Assembly (NCBI GenBank): GCA_963921425.1
Contig: OY992833.1
Span: forward strand, 5,429,228 to 5,493,227
Length of the DNA: 64,000 nt
Source of the DNA: Dryas octopetala
Lineage: Eukaryota > Streptophyta > Magnoliopsida > Rosales > Rosaceae
Direction of reading: 5' to 3'
How positions within the stretch are numbered: position 1 is the first letter of the stretch; each line of letters opens with the position of its first letter. Below the pieces are notes generated by a model. The model made no database searches. It was given only the letters and a program-made list of their open reading frames with translations, and had not been told where the DNA came from. Of the stretch, positions 36,044 through 48,680 are shown piece after piece. The position numbers and the translations under genes were made by a program.

Positions 36044-39000
36044 AGTGGTATCAGAGCCAAGTTTCTCCTCTTCGATATCGTTGATTTAAGTCATGGGTGA
36101 CCGTGAAACTGCAGACCCAATCACTCGAGCGGATCTGGATGTCCAGAACTGTCGAATTGACAACCTATCCGCGCAATTTGGCGAGATTCGAGAGTTGCTA
36201 AGGCAAGCCGTTGGCAATATTGGTGTTAATAATGATAGAGTAGTTGCCAATAACGGTGGTATCAATCAAGGGGGCGAAAACGTGGGAAACCCCGGAAGAC
36301 GTCGTGTGCAAGAAAGTGACTCCGAATCTGAGGAGGAGATCGAAGAGCTACCCTAGGAACACAATCAAAATCGTCCTAATAATAATAATAACGGCAACAA
36401 TTTTGATGACTATCGGATTAAAGATGTTTGCGGGTAACCTGAAGATTGAGGATTTCTTAGATTGGTTGGTGGAGGTGGAGAGGTTCTTTGAGATTATGGA
36501 GATTCATGAGACCAAGATGGTGAAGATGATCGCTTTTCGTCTAAAAAGTATCGCGGCTGTTTGGTGGGATTAATTGCAGAACACCCGCCAGAGGCAAGGA
36601 AAGAGCCGTATTCGGACGTGGCGAAAGATGAAACAACTCATGATGGACAGGTTCCTCCTTGCAGATTACGAACAAATCTTGTATCGCATGTTTATAAGCT
36701 GTGTGCAGAGTAATAGAGCAGTGGCTGAATACACTGATGAATTTTTGAGATTGGCAGAATGTAACTATCTGCAAGAGACAAAAAACCAGAAGGTTGCAAG
36801 GTATGTGAACGGGTTGAAGACATCTATTCAAGACAAGATTGGGTTGCTGAATATGTGGACCTTGCAGGAGGCGATTAACATAGCATTGAAAGTCGAGTTG
36901 ATGGAAAAAGAGAAGCGCTAAATGACTTATCGGAGGAGTGCAACGGATTCCTTTGAAACGAATGTTGTTATCCCTGCTGATAAAGGAAAAACTAGGCAAC
37001 AAAGTAGTAGGAGTGCATCTAAGTCTTCGAATTTTCCAGCTAAAGGAATGAATGAAAGTAGTGGCAAGAGTTTTGATAGAGGGCAGTTTTGCAATCAACC
37101 CCATAAGCAAAATCCGTATGCCAGACCCACTACGGATATTTGTTATAGATGCGGCAAGCCTGGGCATCGTTTGAATGTTTGCCCAGAGCGAAAACAGGCC
37201 AATTTAGTAGAAGTGGATGAACCTGAAGAGGAAGATAAAGAAGTGATTGACAATGATTATGCAGGAGCTGAGTTTGCCATTTTAGAGGGGCTGGAAAAAA
37301 TTAATTTGGTGTTGCAGCGAGTTCTTTTGCCTCCAAAAGAGGAGGGGCAGCGACGAAGTATTTTTTCGTTCTCTCTGTTCAATTAAAAACAAGGTGTGCA
37401 ATGTGATTGTAGACAATGGGAGCTGTGAAAATTTTGTGTCAAAGAAAGTTGTCAAGCATTTCCAACGACCAACAGAGCCGCATGAGACTCCTTATTCGCT
37501 AGGCTGGGTGAAAAAAAGGACCTTCAGTTCGTGTTACTGAAACTTGCCGAGTGCCGCTCTCCATTGGTAAACATTATAGTGAAGAAGTGATGTGCGATGT
37601 GATTGACATGGATGCGTGCCATGTATTGTTGGGACATCCTTGGCAGTTTGATTTGGATACGACCTTTAAGGGACGAGACAATGTGGTGTTATTTACCTGG
37701 AACAAACATAAAATTGCTATGGCTCCTATTACGCAATCAAGATAGCTGAGTGTACTAGAAATAGGGAATTCCAGTTTTCTGACCTTGACTAGCAGTGAGC
37801 GGGAGATTAATGAGGCAATAGTCTAAGTTGATTCTTTCTTTCTTGTGGTACTGAAAGGTTTGTTGACGGTACACAAAGACACGCCGTCCCTCCTGAAGTG
37901 CAGCAAATGTTGAGGAATTTTCAGGAGCTCATTGTTGACGAGTTGTCTAATGAACTGCCGCATATGAGAGATACAACATCAAATTGATTTGGTACCTGGC
38001 ACTAGTTTTCCAAATCTTCCCCATTATCGCATGAGTCCGAAGGAGAATGAGATTTTAAGGGAACAGATTGAAGATTTGTTGAAGAAGGGGTTCATCAGGG
38101 AAAGTATGAGTCCTTGTGCGGTTCCAGTCCTTCTAGTTCCAAAGAAGGGAAATGCTTGGCGTATGTGTGTTGACAGCCGGGCCATCAACAAGATTACAAT
38201 AAAGTACAGATTTCATATACTACGCTTGGAAGACATGTTAGATGTACTTGAAGGTTCTAAGGTGTTCACAAAAATAGACCTGTGAAGTGGTTACCACCAG
38301 ATTCGGATTAAACCAGGTGATGAATGGAAGATGGCGCTCAAAAGCAAGGATGGACTATTTGAGTGGCTGGTGATGCCTTTCAGGTTGTCTAACAGACCTA
38401 GCACCCTTACATGAGGCTTATGAACCAAGTTCTTCGTCCATTTGTTGGCTCTTTTGCTGTAGTTTATTTCAATGACATTTTAATCTACAACATGACCAAA
38501 GAAGAACACCTGGTTCATCTGAGACAAGTCTTGGGCGTACTGAAAGAAAATTTGTTGTATGTGAATCTGAAAAAGTGTACTTTTTGCACCAATAAGTTGT
38601 TGTTTTTTGGTTTTGTATTTGGTGAGGACGGTATATAGGTTAATGATGAGAAGGTTAGAGCAATCCGGGATTGGCCGACTCCAAAATCAGTGACTAAGGT
38701 AAGAAGTTTCTATGGTCTGGCTACTTTTTACAGGCGGTTTGTGTGGAATTTCAACACCATTATCGCGCCCATCACAGAGTGTTTGAAGCGGGGCAGATTT
38801 AATTGGTAAGACGAGCAGGAGAAGAGTTTCGCTCTTATAAAAGAGATACTTTGCACCGCTCCGGTTCTAGCTCTTCCAAACTTTGAGAGAGTATTCGAGG
38901 TCGAATGTGATGCTAGTGGAGTGGGAGTAGGTGCCGTTCTTTCCCAAGAAAGAAGACCAGTAGCTTTCTTTTCTAAAAAACTAAGCGAAGCCCATTATAA

Positions 39001-39527
39001 ATGAAGTATGTATGACCAAGAATTTTATACAGTTGTTAGGGCATTAAAGTAATGGGAGCACTACCTGATCCAGAGGGAATTCGTATACATCCGTACCTAA
39101 CCATGTGGTGGATTTAGTGAAGTAACCTGAAGGTCATGGTACAAGTGCTGCTGCTGAAAATATGGCTGAGGAAGTGCTGGCAGTAAGAGATAAGGTTAAA
39201 CAGAAACTGGAGCAGACCAATGCTAAGTATAAGGCCGCAGCTGACAAGCACAAGTGAGTAAAAGTGTTCCAGGACGGTGATTCCGTGATGGTATTTCTAA
39301 GGAAGGAGAGGGTCCCTACTGGTTCATATAGTAAGCTTAAACAAAAGAAATATGGACCATTCCAAAGTGCTGAAACGAATCAATGATAATGCTTATGTCA
39401 TTGATCTGCCCGAGTTAATGGGAATGTCCAACATTTTCAATGTTGCAAACCTTCATGAGTTCCATGATGATGAGGTTTGTTATCTTGAAGAGAACTTGGG
39501 GTCGAGTTCTTCGGAAGTGGAGGAGAC

Positions 39528-39984
39528 TGACGCAGAACGGTTGGCGGAGAAATTTATGCAACAACTTGATCGTTGCAAATCTAAGAAATTTAGAAAATGA
39601 TTTCTACTAGTTGGAGGGTTTGGCTCTGAAGTGAATCGCGAGACGAGTCATACTCATCGCTACGCCATGACGTATGAGCTTTTTCGGCCTTCTGAGGTTG
39701 TTTAGGGCCTCAAAACTGCATTTTAAACTTTCAGACATTTTATTTTATTTCGTTTTTTTTATATTTTATTTTGGTTTGTAATTACTTGTGGACCTTAATT
39801 ATAGGTTGTTTGCGCTCTAGGGTTTCTTTAAGCATACTTAAGCAATTTTACAATTGCTAGACGAATTATTATGTTATTTTTATCAAATTAATTATTAAGG
39901 TTTTCTCTCAATTTTCTAATGGATTCTAGGGTTCTTGTTCTTTTAGGTTTACGCTTGTAAGCCTTGGTCGATTGTCTTGCATCA
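39528..39984 (+). repeat. Gypsy 3' LTR
   Basis: 457 bp with TG...CA ends, preceded by a purine-rich tract GGAAGTGGAGGAGA. The last codons of the pol-type frame lie inside this LTR. Confidence 0.9.
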
Positions 39985-40000
39985 ATCTCTCTCATCGTCT

Positions 40001-40039
<39 letters not shown>

Positions 40040-40529
40040 TTTGTGCCGATCTCTGTCTTCGATCTTGAAGTTTTGGGAGCGATCTAGAAATGTTGAGGGA
40101 TTGTTATTGTTGAACAGTAATTATCTGTAACTATCATAGTTAATATTGGACAGTGACAATTATTAGGGTATTGCATGTTGCACAATGAGAATTTCCACAG
40201 TGAGAATTATTGGGGCAATTCTCCTAAAGTGAAAAAAAAAAGTCTAGGCGCACATTTTTCCAACTGATTTTCATTAAAATGGAATGCATTGGGATTTGCA
40301 TTTTGATAGTGCGCCTTAAAAAAAGCCTATTTTCTATAATGTATTTTAAAAAAAAAACCCTATTTTTTGTATTTGTGTATGAATATTTCAAAATTAACAT
40401 ATAATAAAAAGTCATTTACCTTTAATAAAAACTCTCGCACACATTTATTTATCTACCGGGCCTAATGAGGTATTAAAAATAAAAGTATATCTAAAGCACT
40501 TAATATACCAAAAAAAAAAAAAAAAAACA
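39985..40529. other. Intergenic DNA after the Gypsy element
   Basis: A CT microsatellite (about 40002-40036), then AT-rich DNA. No gene is supported. Confidence 0.5.
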
Positions 40530-40755
40530 GAACAAATCTGGTACCACTGTGTTGGCATTGCTATTCTCACCCTGCTGTCAGCAAAGACAGTGGCTCTCGC
40601 CGTGGGGCTCGGGAGAGCGTTCTTTAGGCGTCCGGGCTACAGATTGTTGACGGTGTCGTTTTAGCGGGTGCGTTGGGTTTGGAAGCATTTTTGGAGAGGA
40701 TGAGAGGGGGTGCGTGCTGGTTGTGGTGAGTTTGTGGCAAGTTGTGAGAAGCTAG
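40530..40755 (+). pseudogene. Hv1-like channel fragment (pseudogene)
   Basis: Nearly identical at the DNA level to 18575-18800 of the Hv1-like gene: ATCTGGTACCACTGTGTTGG, GCGTTCTTTAGGCGTCCGGG and GCGGGTGCGTTGGGTTTGGA. It covers about residues 105-180 (S2, S3 and the start of S4). It lacks S1, the coiled coil and a start codon, and carries small indels and an in-frame stop after the CGTCCGGG block, so it cannot make a channel. It starts right after an A run and marks the left limit of the second copy of the segmental duplication. Confidence 0.9.
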
Positions 40756-41469
40756 CTAGTATGAGATCATTAATTTAGTATATATATATATATATGTTAC
40801 ATACCCTAATTGTATGCTACTGTACGTACGTGCTGATTAGATATGCAGCATATTATATTCTCTTACAGGACAACACAAGAAAAATATATTATGAAGAACA
40901 AGAAACAGACAAGTCTGCATCTCAAACCATACTTAATTAGCAAGGGAATGCGCTAGCTAGCTTGATTATTACGTTGTCTGAATAACAGGGAAGGTGTATA
41001 ACTATATATACAACCACTCTGATATAATATCATTGTTGAAATATAATGCCTCTGCATTCTCTGCCAAAACAAGCTCAAGCTTTCCTATTCTCTGCCAATA
41101 CTAGCTCAAGCTTCATTTGATCGACATAATTTTTTGATGTTTAAATTTACTGTTTTGTTTTTAACTTGTGGGGAAGTTTTGTCCACTTGTTTTAATGAAT
41201 GGCTGATCTAATGTCTCATGTATATATGGCTAGGATTAAACTTGGTGTTGTCTTAGGTCTTGTCCTAAGCTTCACAATTATAACAATCAGATATATCAAA
41301 AAAAGGAGGTGCAGTAAACAAGCTGCATTCTCAAACTCTCTTCTTCTTCTTGGATTTGAGTGGCTGATTGCAGGTGAAAATTACAACAAATTAATATGTT
41401 AGTTATAGTTAATTATAAAACTCCTAGACCTTTCTTAAGGCTCCTGGACCTCTCCAACTTATTACGGAT
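40756..41469. other. Intergenic DNA
   Basis: AT-rich with TA runs. The open frame at 41199-41402 has one hydrophobic stretch but no known domain or homologue in the first copy, so I do not call it a gene. Confidence 0.4.
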
Positions 41470-41850
41470 GTGGGATTAAGGCATCATAGATTGCACATTA
41501 GACTCCACAATGAGTGATGAAAAGCCAGACCCAAAATAATAACCAACAGTACTTCAATCTGAAGAGGCTTGAGGAAATTGACCATGAATTGGTGCAGCCA
41601 TGGATGCCATAACTTGCCTCTAGCTTATCGGCTCGAATAAAAGCTCCCACATCCCTGTAAGGGACGTTTCATCCAAAAGTGCTAGTTCAAATTGGCCATT
41701 GATTTTCTATGCCTTACTTGTTACTTATGGCTCCTATAGATCTCCCTATACCTCATAGCCGATATATAGGGTCATGCATGCATCTTTATTCAGCTTAAAA
41801 AGTCCAGAAGTAGAAGCAATTCCCAGTTACTGAGGCATAATGGGATATAT
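41470..41850. repeat. Duplicated non-coding block, copy 2
   Basis: Counterpart of 21385-21720. Confidence 0.75.
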
Positions 41851-42189
41851 GTTGATTTTGACCTCGTACTAGTAAGAGAATATGGCAATATGATCAACAG
41901 TGGTCGATCTCGTATTAACCAGTAGCCGGACTTTCATTTTTGTGACCCAGCTGAGAAAATTAGAAATGCAGGGAAGCTAGCTAGCTTGCTAATACAAGCT
42001 AAATCAATTGACCATGTCTAATTGATGAAACTTGGTTTTCTAGTTGTTCATAATAATAGCTAGGGAGAAACAATTGAAAAACTCTCATACGTGCCGACTA
42101 ACTTTCAATGCATCACATATTCACATTACACACACACATATATATATATATATACATATTTATGTGTGTGTGTGTGCATGTGTGTGTGT

Positions 42190-44110
42190 GTTGAGAAACA
42201 TCAATATATGTATATATACGTCAAGATTCTTATATAAGAGTTAAATAGCTAGCTAGTATGATAGTATCAGCTGCTATATATCCTTGTGTGTGCTCATCCC
42301 ATATGACAAACCATTCTATCCTTGTTTTACTGTTTGCTCCAAAAGAATCAAAAGGCACCTGTTCTACTGTTCTAGCTATGATGCAGTGCTACTGCTACTT
42401 ATACGTATAAAGGTATTTGTATGCTTGTACTGGATTCAACTTTCAGTCATATTTTGGAACTATTATGACAAAGAAGCTGTGTTGTTAATAAACTTGTTAG
42501 TAGCTGAAGAGAAAATTAATTTATGGATAGAACTGAAGTTCATGGAGGGATGATTGGAAAGCTAAAGTGTTACCTCCTATATATATATATATATATATAT
42601 GCAGTGGATATATCCCACACTACTATACTTTGGAAAACCTTAATGTCCCTTTTCTTTTTTGCCAAGCAAAAGCAAATGAATATATTATGAAACGAAAAGC
42701 AAACCAGTCCTTCACCAAGCAAAAGAGGAACAACACAAAGTTTGGAATCAAATTATATATATATGGCAGAACGTACTGTTAAAAACAACTACATAGTCAA
42801 ACCCTCCTGGAGTTTTAACAACAATTCTCAGTTTTCTAGTTCTCTACCAAGACCCTTCTTTGACAAAGCACCTCTACATATATAGTAGATTTCTGAGTCT
42901 CTGCAGTAAATTTTCCCCATTTCCACTGGAAAATGTTGCTTAGAAAAAAAAAAGGGATTAATTTTTGTGAGGAAATTTTGGAATCTGTTTATATATTTTT
43001 TCACTGTTTGAGTCAGTTTCTCATATCTGCAATTCTTAATTTGCTTGTGTTGGGTACCAATGTTGATAGCCTTCTCATTCCGGCTTCGTCAACTGTGCGC
43101 ACGTACTGCAGATGCATATATGTAATCAAGTCTAGGATCTAAGATCTTCACTCAAATCCAAATGCATCGATTCGTCCAACAAATTTTACCATGTTGTATT
43201 TGCTGCAAAATTTGCAAAGGTGGTGTTGGAGAATGTAGAATCTGATCACATCAGGAACTCTAAGCATTGCATAACAATACATATAAGATTTTGGTCCTCT
43301 CACCCATAATTATCAATTGGTTTTGGGTTGGATGCTCTAAACTTGAAAGATACAAACGATGATCAGCTTCGGTGCAGAGAATATCGAATGCATGTGCTGA
43401 TAATCGACCCATCATCGATCATTTTGGAAGAATCAGTGAAAGCTTATTGAGTCACCAAGAGATCAGATCGAAAGTCGAAAAATAAAACAAATGTGATAGC
43501 CTGAGCGAGCAAGCAAGCAAGCAACAGGATTCAGATATATTTCAAAGAGCAAACAACAACCTACCACCTAAGACATAACAAGCCTTCTCTTTCCAGCACA
43601 AATTAAAGCTCTGCTTCTCACATCAGTCAGTTACCACAGAATGGTAGATTTGCTCCTCACTCCTCAGTACTTGAAAGGCTTGCCCGCCATGGAATTCACT
43701 GATTTCTTTCTATCAAGATATGTCATATTTTGCAGAGATCTGCAGAAACTGTTTTGCATCATATCAAGTGTAATTTTTCTAGTCCTTTTTCACCTCCTCA
43801 AAAACATAACAAGACCCACTTGCAGAGACTACCAAAAGCAGGCCTCCAATGGAATTAATATCCTCATAATAAATAATTATAAACAGAGAACCTAAGAAAG
43901 CATATATTTAGGAAACAATGAGAGAAAATAAACTCATTTAGTTTGAATAATACAATACATTGCATGCCTTTTTTTTTTTTTTTTTTTTGTGTTTTTGGTC
44001 TGAATATACAAATATACAATACGTTGTCTGGGTAGAGCGATTTGAGTGCTCCCTATTCTTGTTTATTAAGTAAGAAAGCATTACTCTGTCTCACTTTAAT
44101 ATCCACACCA
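42190..44110. repeat. Repeated non-coding module, copy D
   Basis: Same order of blocks as copies A and C; it leads into the 5' region of HAP8-like gene 2. Contains TA and TG microsatellites. Confidence 0.7.
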
Positions 44111-44352
44111 ACTTTGTCCGATTTATGCAACCAAAAAAAAAAAAAAAAAAAGAAATCTGTCTGATTCGTTGACTGCTAAATCAAATTGCCCAGATCTGTT
44201 TTCCCTTCCACTTCAGCCAAACACCAGATTTTCTTTCTTTTTTCTTCTCCCTTCTTTTTTTTTTTTTTTTGGAAAGAAAGAAAATAAAAATAAAAATATT
44301 TTTATTTTTAAAAAGTAAAAATAACCAGAAAAATGCCTCTTCGATTTTTCTA

Positions 44353-44356
<4 letters not shown>

Positions 44357-44398
<42 letters not shown>
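44357..44398. repeat. (CT)n microsatellite
   Basis: About 21 CT units upstream of gene 2; the tract before gene 1 lies at a similar position. Confidence 0.95.
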
Positions 44399-44401
<3 letters not shown>

Positions 44402-44971
44402 GTCACAAGAAACCCAACTTATTGGTGAATAGTCAGTCTTCAACTCCTAACAGACAAAACAGTATTCCCCACAGCTCATTCACATTTCTCTTTCGTTCTT
44501 TCTATCTATCTATGAAATTCATTCTTCAGATTTCACCACACCAGCATGACTATTCTTTTCTTTGCTAACAACTGATTCAATTCTTCTTCTTCTTCCCCGC
44601 CCTCTATTTTTCTACACAGAATCGATCAGCAAAACCAGGAGTCTATACCCTTTTCACCCTTTTCACCTAAAACCCTTTTGAGTTCTATACCTTTATCCTC
44701 AGCTACACAGAAGTCTCTCTCTCTAACAATTTCTCTTTCTCTTGGTTCATTCATTAGAGAACTTGCAGACTGTTTGGAATTTCATTTCATTCTAGCTGAG
44801 CTTGTGGTTTCTCTGGATTTGAATGTTATTGGGTTGCTGCTGAATGCTCATAATGTTATGGAGCAGCTTTTGGTCTCATTCTTGTTCCAGATTACTAGAG
44901 TGGCTATAATTTGAACTGGGTTTGTTTTCGTTTTGATTTTTGGTCATTGATTAATCGCTCCAGTCTACCCT

Positions 44972-46507
44972 ATGCTATCCCAGCAGAAAAACCCACCTGG
45001 GGATGCGCATTCTCTGCAGCTACAAATAGCTCCAAATAATAATCATGGTGAACCAGATTTGAAGCCATTCTCCATAAGGTGATTGATCTTTCCATACATT
45101 TTGTGTGTGTGTGTGTGTTATTTTTCTTTCAATCTAGTCTTTTGGATTTCAATTTATAGCTTTATATGTGTAATCCATGGCCTTTGATTTTGCATTAGAA
45201 CAGTCTATTTTCTAGGGGTTTTTTGTTTTAGCTGAAGTGCATTTTGTTATATATTATTTACAACTTTTTTTTTTCTCTTCAATTTTACATATTGAGTTTG
45301 GAGTAAAATAAACTTCTAGGTTCTGCTTCACATGACTTATTTTGTCTGAATGACATCAACGCAGCCCTTTAAATTTTAATCTAATGTGGTTCTCAAAATG
45401 ATGATCTGGGCATGGGCATGGTTCTCAAAACAGATTGAAGATTCATTAAACAGAAGTGTTGGTTACAGCATTGGTTTATTACTATCTGACACGTATTTTG
45501 TGTTCGTTTTTTTTTATTTTTTTATTTTTCATCGGAGTCTTTGCTTCGTTTGTATATATCTTATTCCTTTATGTGCTAAATTTTGAGGTTCAAGTTCCTC
45601 TTAAATATTCATTCACCTTTTGTACAATAGTATCATGCATGTTCATTTTATGTTGTAAAATGAGTTGTAATGTATTCAATTTAAACTTCTTTGCTAGAAT
45701 TCTAACTATTTCTATTGCAGACAGTATGCTCTTGCTTGTCGTGAGAAAGATGTCTTTTCTAGCTGGCCATTTCCAGAGAAATACTTGCACATTTGTCTCG
45801 ACCATGGTATCAATGATGTGTTGCCACCCCTTGAATCCCATACATCAGCTATGCAATCACTCAGAGGAGCTATAGGTTTGAATCATAGTCAACAAGATGA
45901 TAAAAATGTTGATTACGTTGGAAACAAGTCACCAGATACCATTGAGCAGGAGACTAAAGATGAGTGTAAATTATACTCTGAGGAAGCAATATCGGAACTT
46001 TCAATCCTGCATTGCCATTCATCTCCTTCAAACAGTAGTGGTAAGCATGAAAACAACAAGGATGACTCGAGTCCGCATGTTGCTTCTAATAGCATAGTTT
46101 CAACAGATCAGCCTTCAACTACAATACCAAGTTCACACCTTAGTCTTCTTCAGTGTAATAAAACATTGACATCTTCTAGGAAGCTGAGGCATAAGCAACA
46201 ACGACATAAGGGTAAGCATAAGAAGCGGTCGATGGTGGATATTTTAGGGGAAGCCAAGCCTTGTACAATGGAGGATCTCCTTAGAATTAAAAGATTGTGC
46301 TGTATTTCGAGCAAACCTCTTGAGCAGGGGGATGAAGTAAGTGAACATACAGATAATGTTAAGCATAATTGCGAATCTGATCTAACCAAGGATTGCACAA
46401 GTGAGAATCTTGAAAGAGTTTCTTATGAAGCAGCCAGTCCCAGTATGCTGTCCAGAAAAAGATGGGTAGTGAAGTTCAAGTTTAGCAGTTACAAATGCAA
46501 TGTCTGA
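44972..46507 (+). CDS. Conserved plant protein, HAPLESS8-like (tentative), copy 2
   Basis: Two coding exons, 44972-45078 and 45721-46507, with GT...TTGCAG borders and the same intron phase as copy 1, giving 297 residues. Exon 2 is 787 bp in both copies. It starts MLSQQKNPPGDAHSLQLQIA and continues FSIRQYALACREKDVFSSWP. The acid- and serine-rich middle, the basic stretch (RKLRHKQQRHKGKHKKR) and DILGEAKPCTMEDLLRIKRL are conserved. Substitutions are scattered, with no stop or frameshift, so both copies appear capable of making protein. Just after the stop codon the DNA reads MSEAKLIELAHYISR in another frame, then a GTACAG donor, as in copy 1; this hints at a lost continuation. The HAP8 assignment is from memory; the molecular role is unknown. 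Confidence 0.6.
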
Positions 46508-48680
46508 AGCAAAATTAATAGAACTCGCACATTATATATCAAGGTACAGTCTCAGCTTCATTATCTTTCTCCCATACTTGACAATATTTGTTCATAAGTT
46601 TCAAAGATGCACCTACAGGCACCCATTCATACTTACAGAATTTATGCATTAACTTTTCTGAAACAACCTTTGATCTGACACATGTTATTTTTAAAAATCT
46701 TGGTATCTAGATTTTTATATAGTACATTTAACTAATACAGATCTAAAAGTATTCTCAAGGCATGTACATTTTCTAGTTTCCCCTTAGATCTTTAACCAGA
46801 ATCCTTCTGGACTTCTTGTTTGTATAAGACTACAGATTTTCAACTTGGTTAAAGTAGTTTCCAAGAAGGATAAATGTTTCAAGTTATATTCTATTCTGTC
46901 AACTTATTGCCAGACCAAAAAATAAAAATACCTGTCAACTTACTGCTGCCTTTTCCTTCATGGTTTACATCACTGTGTAAGAAGTTTGGTTGACGCAGTC
47001 TGAATTCTTAAATTTTCTTTAATGTTTTCCTTCCTTTTCTTTGTATAACTCTATACAAAGAAAATTTCTTCCTTGTATAACTCTATATAAAATAAAAGTG
47101 AAAGAATCAACCACCTGTACCAACTCTGCAAAAGAATCAATTACCACCTTATTAAAAAATGCTCATATTTACCTCTGATAATTTTGGTAGATATAGCATA
47201 CAAATTTTATCATGAATATGCAGAACTACATCAATTTTGTCTTGTTAAGTTCATATCATGTAGGCTAGTAAAACAAACATACAAGTGGATTCATATGATT
47301 ATAAAGAGATACATTCTTTTGGAGAAAGAAACCTAATCTTGTATTGAACTTTTGAGAGTTTGTTAAACCAGTTCCCATAATTTTGTTTTCAACGAGGAAC
47401 AAAAAAATAAATATAGGACACAATTATCTGTACTAGAGTGAAACCTTGGAGAAAAACTTAAATAATGAGGCAGATATATGCAGCACATGTTCTAGATGAA
47501 GATATTATTATAAAAGAAAAGAAACAGAAAAAGATTTTTTGTGCTGTTAAATTCAGATCAATGTTTCTTAGCCCTTACCTGCAACTTCTCAGAAGTTTCT
47601 TTTTCCTCTATTGTCTAAGTGATTCTGGAAACTGCTAACTATGCTGGTCAGTGCCCTTAAGTTTTTTCTTCACCTTTTCTACTCCCATGACAATACATGC
47701 ACTATTTCCCATCCTTTGGTCAGCCATAATCCCTTCAAAGGACTTGGAAATTAAAATCATATTTTACCTTCCCCTTTCAATTTATAACAAACAAAATTTA
47801 AGAAGCAACAGCAATCAAATTGAGAATCATTGAGCATGTTTAAGTATATGAACAGCTTTTAACAAACTTAGTAGAATAAGTTAATATATTAGTGAGCAAG
47901 GGGATCTGTAATCTGATCAACTTTTAGGTTTATTACAAAGCCTGGAAAAAGGAAATTTTTAGATGCTAAATGCATTCCATGAACTTGAAATGATAGCCTA
48001 GGTGCAAATATATGGCTAGAAAGATCTAAAGTTACATGCTTATATACATGCATATATGTATACATTACATGTGTGTGTGCACACACATGTGCTTAATATG
48101 TTTGAAATTTTATTTACAGGCTGGGGAAAAGAAGACTTTTGTACACATGTGCCTGGATTGTTCCCCAAACTTGCATTCATAGAGGGCGGCTCACACTTTA
48201 ATCATCTGAATTTTTCTTGCACATTCATATTTTGTATTGTCACTAATGGAGTTTCTTATAAATAAAATTTAGATTCAAATGGATTTCTAAGTACAGCTCA
48301 TTAGAAAAATAAGCTAAGCCTTCACCCTCCATCCCACTTATGTCACTTGAGCGAAGCCTCATGTCATATTGATATTAATTTTGTTTGATCAGCTGAAATA
48401 AATAAAAAACATCAATGGAGTGCTTTACTTTCTACCAAAGCTCTGTTTTTCAGTTCATAATAGTTTCATGCATATTTTAATCTATAAGTCATCAATTCCT
48501 GCTCTCTCATTTTGTTATGAAGTTATTCAATTACCTGTCCAGTTTCTGATAAAACAACTTTCGGTCATTGCAGACTGAATACTGATATACACCCATACAA
48601 TGTTTTGTTGTTAGACTGTAAATCTAGATAAGTGATTAGGTTAATTCTTGACTGAATTTTTGATAAAAAATCACAATTAT
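46508..48680. repeat. 3' unit C behind HAP8-like gene 2
   Basis: Matches tandem units A and B, but is present once here and lacks the LINE. Includes the antisense exon-like fragment (about 47565-47765, minus). Similarity stops near 48680. Confidence 0.7.
47565..47765 (-). pseudogene. Antisense exon-like fragment, copy in unit C
   Basis: On the minus strand: ISKSFEGIMADQRMGNSACI VMGVEKVKKKLKGT, then TIEEKETSEKLQ before GTAAGG. Broken frame; origin unknown. Confidence 0.25.

Larger units (their letters stand above)
35591..39984 (+). mobile_element. Ty3/Gypsy LTR retrotransposon, degraded and internally shortened
   Basis: LTRs with TGACGC...GCATCA ends and a 5-bp target duplication ATCTC (35586-35590 and 39985-39989). 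The primer-binding site TGGTATCAGAGCC follows the left LTR. Parts in order on the plus strand: gag with a CCHC knuckle (CYRCGKPGHRLNVC near 37140), an aspartic protease region ([11 protein letters not shown] near 37405), reverse transcriptase (near 37990-38640) and the start of RNase H (near 38890). Most of the integrase is missing. It has many breaks, perhaps ten or more, and cannot be active. By eye the LTRs differ at roughly one site in twenty, so it is clearly older than the Copia at 7414. It may be a chromovirus-type element, but the lineage is uncertain. Confidence 0.9.

Noticed and set aside
41199-41402. 67-codon frame with a hydrophobic segment
   Set aside because: No counterpart in the first copy of the duplication and no family recognised; chance is more likely.
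42044-42244. 66-codon frame
   Set aside because: Encoded by TA/TG microsatellite DNA.
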